NCBI GenBank assembly: GCA_049699975.1
Contig: JBNAWB010000112.1
Coordinates: 1 to 11,573 of the forward strand
DNA length: 11,573 nt
DNA from: CAZAGD01 sp049699975
GTDB taxonomy: Bacteria; Desulfobacterota; SM23-61
Direction: 5' to 3'
Of this stretch, positions 5,474 to 11,573 are shown in pieces. The number at the start of each line of letters is the position of its first letter. Position 1 is the stretch's first letter. The translations under genes were made by a program, and so were the position numbers. The notes under the pieces were generated by a model. It saw only the letters and a program-made list of their open reading frames with translations. It had not been told where the DNA came from and did not search any database.

Positions 5474-6814
5474 ATGAAGAAGCCCAACGATCATGTTTTT
5501 CACCGCAACTTAAAAAAGGATTATCCAGTCGTTGATCGAGGAGAAGGAATTTACCTCATTGATCGCGAAGGTAAAAAATACATCGATGGCTCTGGCGGAG
5601 CCGCCGTAGTGGGCATTGGCCACGGAGTAAAAGAAATAACGGATGCCATGGTCAAACAGGCTGAAAAAGTCTCTTTTGTCCATAGTTCGCAATTCACCAG
5701 CCAGGCCGCCATAGATTTGGCAGAAAAATTAGTGCGTTTAGCTCCGCCGGCACTTTCGCGCGTATATTTTCTTTCTGGAGGATCGGAAGCCGTAGAAACA
5801 GCCATAAAATTGGCCCGCCAATATCAAGTAGAGCGCGGCAAAGCACAAAAATATAAAGTAATCTCGCGCTGGACGAGTTACCATGGGAATACCCTTGGCG
5901 CTTTGGCTCTTTCGGGGCATACTGGCCGAAGAAGCTATTATCTTCCCCTTATCCAGCACACTCCCCACATTCAACCGGCCTATTGTTACCGCTGCCCTTT
6001 CGGTCTTAGTCCAGAAAGTTGCGCTTTAGAATGTGCTCAAGACTTGGAACGAACCATTCTTTATGAGGGGCCAGAGTCAATTTCTGCTTTTATTGCCGAG
6101 CCAATGGTGGGCGCTACGGCCGGAGCTCTTGTTCCTCCCGCGGGATATTTTCAAAAAATTAGGGAAATCTGCGACCGCTATGATGTTCTCTTCATTGCTG
6201 ACGAAGTGATGACGGGAATAGGTCGAACAGGAAAGAATTTTGGGATAGATCATTGGCAAGTTACTCCGGATATGATTGTAGTCGGCAAAGGTTTGAGTAG
6301 TGGCTATACGCCTATCGCTGCCGTAATTGTTAAAGAAGAAATCCACCGCACTATAAAAGAAGGTTCTGGAGCATTTGTGCATGGTCACACCTATAGTCAA
6401 AACCCTCTTTCCTGTGCGATAGCCGGCGCAGTCATAGACTATCTCCTCCAGCATGACCTCATTTCTCGATCAGCAAGCATGGGTGAATATTTTCTAAGAG
6501 CCTTATCTACCTTGCTTGCCCATGAACTGGTGGGCGATGTTCGCGGCCGCGGACTCTTCGCCGGAATTGAATTTGTAAAAGACAAAAAAAATAAAGATCC
6601 TTTCCCGCGGCAGATGAAATTAAATGCCTTAATCGCCAATAAGGCTTTTGCAAAGGGGTTGATTACTTATCCAGGAGGAGGCGGGGCAGATGGCCTAAAA
6701 GGAGACCATCTTCTTCTGGCTCCACCTTTTATAATCTCCGAACAGGAAATAGACCAGATAGTTAACATTCTCAAGCAGACCTTAGATGAAGTGTGCCAAG
6801 AGATTAAAAAATAA
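5474..6814 (+). CDS. Class III pyridoxal-phosphate aminotransferase (omega-amino acid type)
   Basis: This is a 446-residue fold-type I, class III aminotransferase, the usual length. The phosphate-binding SGGSEAVETA lies at 101-110, the aromatic/His stacking segment SYHGNT at 135-140, and the pyridine-binding Asp243 in ADEVMTGIGRTG (242-253). The Schiff-base Lys272 sits in VVGKGLSSGYTP, followed by HGHTYSQNPLSCA (303-315). An insertion after the stacking segment carries four cysteines, C171-x2-C174-x8-C183-x3-C187. Relatives transfer amino groups from beta-alanine, GABA, taurine-like or other omega-amines to pyruvate or 2-oxoglutarate; the substrate cannot be read from the sequence. ATG 5474 is chosen because AGAGGTGG lies about 8 nt upstream; an in-frame TTG at 5441 adds 11 poorly conserved residues. 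It converges on the minus-strand gene at 6868 with a 53 bp gap lacking a clear terminator. Confidence 0.88.
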   Translation: MKKPNDHVFHRNLKKDYPVVDRGEGIYLIDREGKKYIDGSGGAAVVGIGHGVKEITDAMVKQAEKVSFVHSSQFTSQAAIDLAEKLVRLAPPALSRVYFLSGGSEAVETAIKLARQYQVERGKAQKYKVISRWTSYHGNTLGALALSGHTGRRSYYLPLIQHTPHIQPAYCYRCPFGLSPESCALECAQDLERTILYEGPESISAFIAEPMVGATAGALVPPAGYFQKIREICDRYDVLFIADEVMTGIGRTGKNFGIDHWQVTPDMIVVGKGLSSGYTPIAAVIVKEEIHRTIKEGSGAFVHGHTYSQNPLSCAIAGAVIDYLLQHDLISRSASMGEYFLRALSTLLAHELVGDVRGRGLFAGIEFVKDKKNKDPFPRQMKLNALIANKAFAKGLITYPGGGGADGLKGDHLLLAPPFIISEQEIDQIVNILKQTLDEVCQEIKK

Positions 6815-6867
6815 TTTGGCGAATTGGTTAATAAACCTACTTCATTACTTTTATAACCGTTATTCCC

Positions 6868-7266
6868 TTACTCCCCTGATTTAAGGGGCCAGAGGCCACG
6901 CTCTTGCAAAACGCTTCGGAAAACTTTCAAAGCTGAATTCACTACCGGTACGCCCCCATAGGTAGTCATTTGGAAAATAACCTCGGAGATTTCTTGGGGC
7001 CGGCAGCCCACATTTAAAGCAGCATGTAAGTGTAATTTTAACTCCTCGCTTCTTTCCAAAACAGTTAGGGCAGCTATGGTAACTAATTGGCGGACCTGAT
7101 GAGGAATCTTTTCTCGGGCATATAATTTTCCGGTATAGAACATTGAAATATCTTTAGCCAGCTCTTTGTCAAATGACCGCCACAAATCATAAGGACGTTC
7201 GCCAGAAGTGTTTTTAAAATACAATTCGGCTGTCTTTTGGGTCTTTTCTTTTATATCTTCGCTCAA
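6868..7266 (-). CDS. Carboxymuconolactone decarboxylase-family protein
   Basis: This 132-residue helical protein fits the gamma-carboxymuconolactone decarboxylase / AhpD-like fold. Key segments are RQLVTIAAL (59-67), EELKLHLHAALNVG (74-87, His79 and His81), PQEISEVIFQM (90-100) and TTYGGVP (101-107), which match the decarboxylase branch. The CxxC redox motif of AhpD-type peroxidases is absent, so alkylhydroperoxidase activity is unlikely. No other aromatic-degradation gene is visible, so the real substrate is unknown. The start is TTG at 7266, supported by AAGGAG 8 nt upstream; no ATG lies in frame until residue 42. It begins 18 bp after the Lon-like gene ends, so it is probably transcribed with it, although no functional link is obvious. 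Confidence 0.85.
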   Translation of the reverse strand: MSEDIKEKTQKTAELYFKNTSGERPYDLWRSFDKELAKDISMFYTGKLYAREKIPHQVRQLVTIAALTVLERSEELKLHLHAALNVGCRPQEISEVIFQMTTYGGVPVVNSALKVFRSVLQERGLWPLKSGE

Positions 7267-7284
7267 TTTCTTATCTCCTTGACT

Positions 7285-9732
7285 CTATTTTTTTTCAGTT
7301 TCTGTTTCAAACACCTTTATCTTTAAAGCCAGTTCTTTTAATTTTTCATCGACCAAATAATTTACGCTGCCTGCGGGGTAAGTACCATCTGCTCTCCGCT
7401 CCCCAGCAGGTAGACCTGTCAAAATTTCTATTCCTTCATCAATAGTCTTGATCGGATAAATGTGAAATTTACCCGCGGCCACTGCTTCCACCACATCTTT
7501 GCGCAGCATTAAATCATCCATGTTCTGATGAGGGATGATCACTCCTTGGCTGCCGGTTAACCCTCGACTCAGGCATACATCAAAAAATCCTTCTATCTTC
7601 TGGTTTACTCCGCCAATGGGTTGAATTTCTCCATGCTGATTAATTGATCCCGTAACGGCAATGTCCTGCCGCAGAGGAACATTGGCCAAACTGGAGAGAA
7701 TAGCGTAAACCTCCGTTGAAGAAGCACTGTCGCCATCAACTCCGCTGTAGGATTGTTCAAAAGCCAGGCTGGCGGTAAGCGTTAATGGTTTATCTTGAGC
7801 ATATTTGCCTCGCAAATATCCTGCTAAAATGAGCACTCCTTTATTATGAGTTCTCCCCGACAAATCTGCTTCCCGTTCGATATTGATAATCCCTGCTTTA
7901 CCCATGGATGTTTTGGCTGTAATCCGCGATGGCCTTCCGAAAGAATATTCGCCTGTATCATAGACCGAAAGCCCGTTTACTTGTCCTACTTTAGCCCCCT
8001 CAGCATCAATCAAGATTAGGCCATCATCGATCATTTCTTGAATTTTATCTTCGATCAGCTTCAAGCGATAAACCTTTTCGTTTATTGCTTGATCAACATG
8101 TTTTTCCGTAACCTGGGCACTGCCTTCTTTTTGAGCCCAATAACTGGCCTCCCTTAAAATATCTGTCACGCGGTGGAATTCGGTGGAAAGCTTCTTCTGG
8201 CGCCCCGCTAACCTTACTCCATATTCGATCACTGCCCCTACCCCGCTGCGATCAAAAGGAAGAAGTTTTTCATCATGGCAGATCTTGCGGATAAAAGTAG
8301 CATATTGGAGTAGTGCTTCTTCTTTCTTATCCATTACCGTGTCAAATTCTGCTTTTATTTTAAAGATCTTCTTAAAATCTTCATCTACGGCATAAAGAGT
8401 ATGATAAAGATAGGCATCGCCGATCATGACCACTTTGACTTTTACTTCTATTGGCTCTGGTTTGAGCGCTGAACTAGCGAAAAGATAAAATGGATCAAAG
8501 GATTGCATCTCTAAGGTGCGATTACGCAGGGTTCTTTTTAAAGCTACCCAAACTCCTGGCTCAATAAAAACATCCAAGGCATTTAACACTAAATATCCAC
8601 CGTTGGCCCGTAAGAAAGAACCACTCTTGATTTTAGTAAAATCTGTGCGCCACAAACCGCCTAAGCGGTCAATGTTTCTTTCGATGGTACCGAATAGATT
8701 ACGATAAGTTGGTGAGGTTTCAATAATAACGGGCGCGCCTTTGGTCTCAGAGTTATCTACTAAAACATTGACTTGAAATTCGGTAAATGGATCTGGGGCC
8801 GGCGGAGCCGTTAAACCTGGAATAGGAATTTGCGGCGCTTCGGTCTTGGGCAAAAAGCGGGTGGGATTTTCTAAGACGGCCTCCTGAACTTCATCTAAAT
8901 AGTTTTTAATCTTGGGCTGAGGATATTTTTCCTTTAAATCATCTATTGCCGCCCGGACCAAGTGCGAGATGGCCAGCTTATCTAATGTAGCCAGCTCTTC
9001 TTGAATTACTTTTTCTAATTTGCGCGTTTCTTTTAAAACTTGCTCTAACTCGGCACTCAATTGACTATATTTCCCTTTTAATAATTCAAAACTCTCTTTG
9101 GGAAACTGGCCCTGATCTACCAAGCTTTCTAATTGGTCCAAAGGGACGGCATTACCCGCCACCACGGGTACCACATCTGGCCTAGTAAATGGGCCCACCT
9201 GCACTTGGGCCACCGTAAAACCTTCTTTCTTAGCCCTGTTTTCAAAATCTTTTACGATATTCTTTTCTCGCTCCCGATGTCTTTCTATCAGCTCCCTTTT
9301 TTGCCTCTGATATTCCTCCCCTTCAAAAATTAAGGGAATATTTTTCTTCAAAGATTCAATCAAAGTTTCCATGTCCTTCTTAAATAATTTCCCTTGTCCG
9401 GCTGGTAAACAAAAACACCTCGGCTGATCAGGATCTTTAAAATTATTTACATAGCAGATATCATCAGGAATTCTGCCGCTTTTATCAATTTCTTCTAAGA
9501 GGCATTTAATGGTTGTATTGCGGCCAGTGCCTACGAGGCCGACCACGAAAATATTGTATCCTAAACTATCCATCTCCAGGCCAAGTCGAATAGCCCGCAA
9601 AGCCCTTTCCTGCCCGATGATATTTGCACAAGGGGAAATTTCATCAGTATTATTAAAGGGCAATAGATCTAAAGGACAACGCCAGCGCAGTTTTTCAACG
9701 GGTACTTCGGCAAATTTTTTTGGTTGATTCAT
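7285..9732 (-). CDS. Lon-like ATP-dependent protease (AAA_32 plus Lon proteolytic domain)
   Basis: This 815-residue protein joins an AAA_32-type ATPase module to a C-terminal Lon peptidase domain. There is no LAN substrate-binding domain and no predicted membrane segment, unlike bacterial LonA and archaeal LonB respectively. The P-loop GLVGTGRNT (about 65-73) has Arg where the Walker A Lys is usual. A charged, probably coiled-coil insertion spans about 140-255 and is followed by a Pro-rich linker (about 300-316). The Walker B-like region is RANGGYLVLNALDVF (about 375-389). The serine-lysine dyad is Ser669 in DGDSASS and Lys712 in GGVNQKIEGF. Its role would be cytoplasmic degradation of damaged or regulatory proteins. 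ATG 9732 is chosen, with GAGGAGG 9 nt upstream; a TTG one codon earlier is equally spaced. It leads an operon with the gene at 6868-7266. Confidence 0.9.
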   Translation of the reverse strand: MNQPKKFAEVPVEKLRWRCPLDLLPFNNTDEISPCANIIGQERALRAIRLGLEMDSLGYNIFVVGLVGTGRNTTIKCLLEEIDKSGRIPDDICYVNNFKDPDQPRCFCLPAGQGKLFKKDMETLIESLKKNIPLIFEGEEYQRQKRELIERHREREKNIVKDFENRAKKEGFTVAQVQVGPFTRPDVVPVVAGNAVPLDQLESLVDQGQFPKESFELLKGKYSQLSAELEQVLKETRKLEKVIQEELATLDKLAISHLVRAAIDDLKEKYPQPKIKNYLDEVQEAVLENPTRFLPKTEAPQIPIPGLTAPPAPDPFTEFQVNVLVDNSETKGAPVIIETSPTYRNLFGTIERNIDRLGGLWRTDFTKIKSGSFLRANGGYLVLNALDVFIEPGVWVALKRTLRNRTLEMQSFDPFYLFASSALKPEPIEVKVKVVMIGDAYLYHTLYAVDEDFKKIFKIKAEFDTVMDKKEEALLQYATFIRKICHDEKLLPFDRSGVGAVIEYGVRLAGRQKKLSTEFHRVTDILREASYWAQKEGSAQVTEKHVDQAINEKVYRLKLIEDKIQEMIDDGLILIDAEGAKVGQVNGLSVYDTGEYSFGRPSRITAKTSMGKAGIINIEREADLSGRTHNKGVLILAGYLRGKYAQDKPLTLTASLAFEQSYSGVDGDSASSTEVYAILSSLANVPLRQDIAVTGSINQHGEIQPIGGVNQKIEGFFDVCLSRGLTGSQGVIIPHQNMDDLMLRKDVVEAVAAGKFHIYPIKTIDEGIEILTGLPAGERRADGTYPAGSVNYLVDEKLKELALKIKVFETETEKK

Positions 9733-9810
9733 CAATTTTAACCTCCTCTTTTAAAAAGAATTCCGCAGTTATTACAAGCAGGGACGAGCCCCTTGCCCTA
9801 ATATTCTTTT

Positions 9811-9886
9811 ATTCATGGCCAGCCCGAGAGGCGGGGAGTCGCCTTGACCTGCGTCGTCCACCTAAGACGGACTCCACGCTATGAAT
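9811..9886. repeat. Structured palindromic element in the leader of the Lon-like gene
   Basis: An outer inverted repeat pairs ATTCAT (9811-9816) with ATGAAT (9881-9886). Inside, GCGGGGAGTC (9831-9840) pairs with GACTCCACGC (9870-9879) with one mismatch, and CGTC (9852-9855) pairs with GACG (9866-9869). The GC-rich, palindromic character differs from the AT-rich flanks, which suggests a dispersed repeat or a folded leader RNA. No second copy is in the window. Confidence 0.5.
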
Positions 9887-9919
9887 TATAAAATGGATTA
9901 TTAAATAAAATCCGCTTTC

Positions 9920-9948
9920 ATTAATAACGCGGAGCAAACTTTTATCAA
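9920..9948 (-). promoter_or_regulatory. Weak promoter candidate for the Lon-like gene
   Basis: On the minus strand TTGATA (9948-9943), 17 bp, ATTAAT (9925-9920): 5/6 and 4/6 matches to the housekeeping consensus. It would give a leader of about 180 nt containing the palindromic element. No heat-shock operator of the CIRCE type is visible nearby. Confidence 0.3.
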
Positions 9949-10010
9949 TTAGCCGCTCTCGCCCCGCCTATACAATTCTTTAAGAGGTAGATAATGGTTA
10001 AAGGATTCTT

Positions 10011-10039
10011 AAAAAAAGTGGGGCCTAAGCCCCACTTTT
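10011..10039 (-). terminator. Intrinsic terminator of the ArsA-type operon
   Basis: An 11 bp perfect stem pairs AAAAGTGGGGC (10014-10024) with GCCCCACTTTT (10029-10039) around the loop CTAA. On the minus strand it is followed by an uninterrupted run of seven T (10017-10011). It begins 22 nt after the stop codon of the gene at 10062, as expected for a Rho-independent terminator. Confidence 0.93.
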
Positions 10040-10061
10040 GCATATAGCTTATTTTTATCTC

Positions 10062-11042
10062 TCAGCTAAATAAACGATCAGCCAAGCGACGCAGCATTGC
10101 TGGTCCTTGAATTTCCGTTTCAAAGAGAGGGATTATTGAGCGAACGCCATCGCCAAATTTTTGCCAAATTTCTTGCATATGTTCTTCCTGCATCTTTACC
10201 CGGTTACGCACGAATTCTGGCGAGTCATCCTTAACCGTTTCTTTATCGATTAAGCCATTAACAATCACTCCGCCCACCGGGATGCCAAAATCATGGAACC
10301 ACTGGATAAAGCGGGTAATTACGGCGATAGGCAAGCTTTCTGGAAGGGTAACAAAGAAAAAGGCGGTTAGCTCAGGATTAGTTAAGAGTACCCGCGCATG
10401 AGCCATCCGCTCTTTAAATTGCAACAAGTAGTCCATCAGTGGATCTTTTTCTTCTTTCTTGGAGAAGGAAAGGGCTTTCCGGAGAGCTCTGGCTTCTTCC
10501 CGGCTCTTCATCATCTTCTCTACCCAGAGGGAATAAACTTTGGACATACCCAAAAGGCGGCGAGCATTGGCCGTCGGCGCTGTATCAAAGACATAAACCT
10601 CATATTCGTCTTTAAACATCAGATCCAGCATGTTCTCAAACATCGCCGACTCTTCAAAAGCGGGGTTCATAGTGGCCGATTCCACAAACTCTTCTGCCTT
10701 AATGGTTATATCGGCAAATTTTAAAAACCAATTTATTTTCTCTCTGATCTCTCTCTTAGACCGCTCAATAGATTCTCTGGTATCGATTTCAAAAGCATAA
10801 CAGTTTTTTTCGTCACAGATCAGTACAGGTTTCCCGAAGACATCTTGGTTTAAAAGGTTACTCAAGCTATGGACCGGATTGGTGGAAGCCAAAAGGGTTT
10901 TCTTTCCTTGTCGGGCAAACCATAAAGCAGCTGCTCCGGCCATTACGGTCTTGCCCACACCGCCTTTGCCCCCAAAAAAAATATATTTTATCCGGGGATG
11001 GTTCTTCACATAATCAGTCATGCTTATCGTTATGCTGCTCAT
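10062..11042 (-). CDS. ArsA/Get3-family P-loop ATPase with altered switch residues
   Basis: This 326-residue single-domain member of the ArsA/Get3 (SIMIBI) family has the deviant Walker A GGKGGVGKT (24-32), complete with the signature Lys26. Switch I is STNPVHSLS (53-61), where the family has STDPAHNLS; the catalytic Asp is Asn55. Switch II is DTAPTANARRLL (153-164) instead of DTAPTGHT-RLL. The C-terminal region has the family's 'R..MQEEHMQEI...F' and 'FETEIQG..ML..LA' blocks. The only cysteines are Cys77 and Cys81. The arsenite-site Cys before switch II and the Get3 CxxC zinc motif are missing, so an arsenite pump or tail-anchored protein role is not supported. The ATG overlaps the previous gene's stop as ATGA, so the two are translationally coupled and probably form a heterodimer. 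No arsB, arsR or arsD is visible. Confidence 0.88.
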   Translation of the reverse strand: MSSITISMTDYVKNHPRIKYIFFGGKGGVGKTVMAGAAALWFARQGKKTLLASTNPVHSLSNLLNQDVFGKPVLICDEKNCYAFEIDTRESIERSKREIREKINWFLKFADITIKAEEFVESATMNPAFEESAMFENMLDLMFKDEYEVYVFDTAPTANARRLLGMSKVYSLWVEKMMKSREEARALRKALSFSKKEEKDPLMDYLLQFKERMAHARVLLTNPELTAFFFVTLPESLPIAVITRFIQWFHDFGIPVGGVIVNGLIDKETVKDDSPEFVRNRVKMQEEHMQEIWQKFGDGVRSIIPLFETEIQGPAMLRRLADRLFS

Positions 11043-11573
11043 TGTTTCCCTCCATTGCCAAACATGGCTTGGGCCATTTTTTCGATCATGGGTAATCCCG
11101 TGACGTCTCTTTCCATTTCCGGAACAGAAGCCAGAATCTCATTGCCGAAAGTCTGCTGAATTAACTGCAGGTACTTCTCCTGCATCACTATCCGATTTCT
11201 TAAATACTCAGGAATCTCTTGGTTTTTCAGTTCCGGCGGAATTACGCGATTAATAATGTATCCGCTCAAAGGGACATCGAACTTGGCAAATAACTGAGCA
11301 GCTTTTTGGGTATCACGAATAATAATCTCCTCCGGGACAAGGACGAAGAAAAAAGCTGTTTTTTGTTTATCCGTCAAGATACTCGAGGATTTGTTGATGC
11401 GATCTTTAATCCACAAGAGCTCATTTAAGATCTTATCCTCTTCTACTTCTTTTTGGCGCTTGACAATAGCTACTACCTGATCATATTCCCGCATCTCTTC
11501 CCGCAGATGCGTTATTTTATCGATCCAGGCATCATAAACAGAAGCCATGGAGAGGTAATAGAGGGCATGTCCT
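11039..11573 (-). CDS. ArsA/Get3-family ATPase, C-terminal part (5' end beyond window)
   Basis: The open frame reaches the right edge with no stop codon. It gives about 177 residues from GHALYYLSMASVYDAW, which reads as the end of the switch II motif DTAPTGHALxxL. The ATG at 11548 is therefore internal, not the true start. The rest parallels the downstream ATPase: FFFVLVPEE against FFFVTLPES, EYLRNRIVMQEKYLQ against EFVRNRVKMQEEHMQ, and a similar terminal helix. The visible part contains no cysteine. It retains the switch II Gly-His that the downstream paralogue has lost. The pair resembles the two halves of fused ArsA encoded as separate genes. The P-loop and switch I are off-window, so catalytic competence cannot be judged. 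Confidence 0.85.
   Translation of the reverse strand, partial: GHALYYLSMASVYDAWIDKITHLREEMREYDQVVAIVKRQKEVEEDKILNELLWIKDRINKSSSILTDKQKTAFFFVLVPEEIIIRDTQKAAQLFAKFDVPLSGYIINRVIPPELKNQEIPEYLRNRIVMQEKYLQLIQQTFGNEILASVPEMERDVTGLPMIEKMAQAMFGNGGKQ

Larger units (their letters stand above)
9733..10061. other. Intergenic region between ArsA-type genes and Lon-like gene (329 bp)
   Basis: No gene is supported. From right to left it holds the terminator of the ArsA operon (10011-10039), a weak promoter candidate (9920-9948) for the Lon-like gene and a structured palindromic element (9811-9886). There is also a small hairpin at 9775-9795 (CAAG and GGG pairing with CCC and CTTG) just upstream of the Lon-like ribosome site. 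A perfect TATAAT on the minus strand (9890-9885) has no -35 partner. Confidence 0.55.

Noticed and set aside
6077..6454. 125-codon minus-strand open frame opposite the aminotransferase
   Set aside because: It is a shadow of the conserved aminotransferase core, with no start signal or domain.
6815..6867. Terminator between the convergent aminotransferase and decarboxylase-family genes
   Set aside because: Only a 4 bp stem (GGTT/AACC) is present, with no T-tract; nothing supports an intrinsic terminator.
9772..9816. 14-codon minus-strand frame upstream of the Lon-like gene
   Set aside because: No Shine-Dalgarno precedes its ATG, which falls inside the palindromic element.
10398..10724. 108-codon plus-strand open frame opposite the ArsA-type gene
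   Set aside because: It lies wholly antisense to a well-supported gene, and its product shows no recognisable domain.
10062..11573. Arsenic resistance operon
   Set aside because: No arsB, arsC, arsD or arsR is visible, and the family's metal-binding cysteines are absent from the visible ATPases.

Overview
The window reads as ordinary chromosomal DNA of an anaerobic-looking bacterium of moderate GC content. Genes are closely packed, Shine-Dalgarno sites are strong (AAGGAGG, GGAGG), start codons include TTG, and several promoter candidates fit the -35/17 bp/-10 pattern of the housekeeping sigma factor. Thiolase-like genes paired with a DUF35 gene, tandem ArsA-type ATPases and short palindromic dispersed repeats fit syntrophic or sulfate-reducer-like lineages or uncultured phyla. 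Nothing here fixes the phylum. There is no rRNA, tRNA, CRISPR array, phage gene or transposase gene.

Layout. (1) Positions 1-2434, minus strand: a three-gene operon in the order thiolase-like A, thiolase-like B, DUF35 protein. The DUF35 gene runs off the left edge. The operon has its own promoter candidate at 2470-2498. (2) 2435-2886: a divergent intergenic region holding copy 1 of a ~145 bp palindromic repeat. (3) 2887-3921, plus strand: a zinc-dependent L-threonine 3-dehydrogenase-like gene. (4) 3922-4024: an inverted array of 10-bp-spaced GCAGAT units between convergent genes. (5) 4052-4954, minus: a 3-hydroxyisobutyrate-dehydrogenase-family gene with a good promoter candidate. (6) 4955-5473: a long intergenic region with another promoter candidate and copy 2 of the repeat. 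(7) 5474-6814, plus: a class III PLP aminotransferase. (8) 6868-9732, minus: a Lon-like AAA+ protease gene followed by a carboxymuconolactone-decarboxylase-family gene. (9) 9733-10061: a structured intergenic region ending in a clear intrinsic terminator. (10) 10062-11573, minus: two translationally coupled ArsA-type ATPases, the upstream one cut by the right edge.

How the genes may work together. The left two thirds look like a loose catabolic neighbourhood. The aminotransferase plus beta-hydroxyacid dehydrogenase could turn an omega-amino acid into a semialdehyde and then a hydroxyacid. The threonine dehydrogenase-like enzyme would feed 2-amino-3-oxobutyrate, although no Kbl partner is present. 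The thiolase/DUF35 set would act on acyl-CoA compounds. These links are inference from co-location.

The two most notable points are these. Both thiolase-like proteins lack the nucleophilic cysteine and the catalytic histidines of the thiolase fold. The fully visible ArsA-type ATPase has Asn where the family has its catalytic switch I Asp, while its tandem partner keeps the usual switch II sequence in the part that can be seen.
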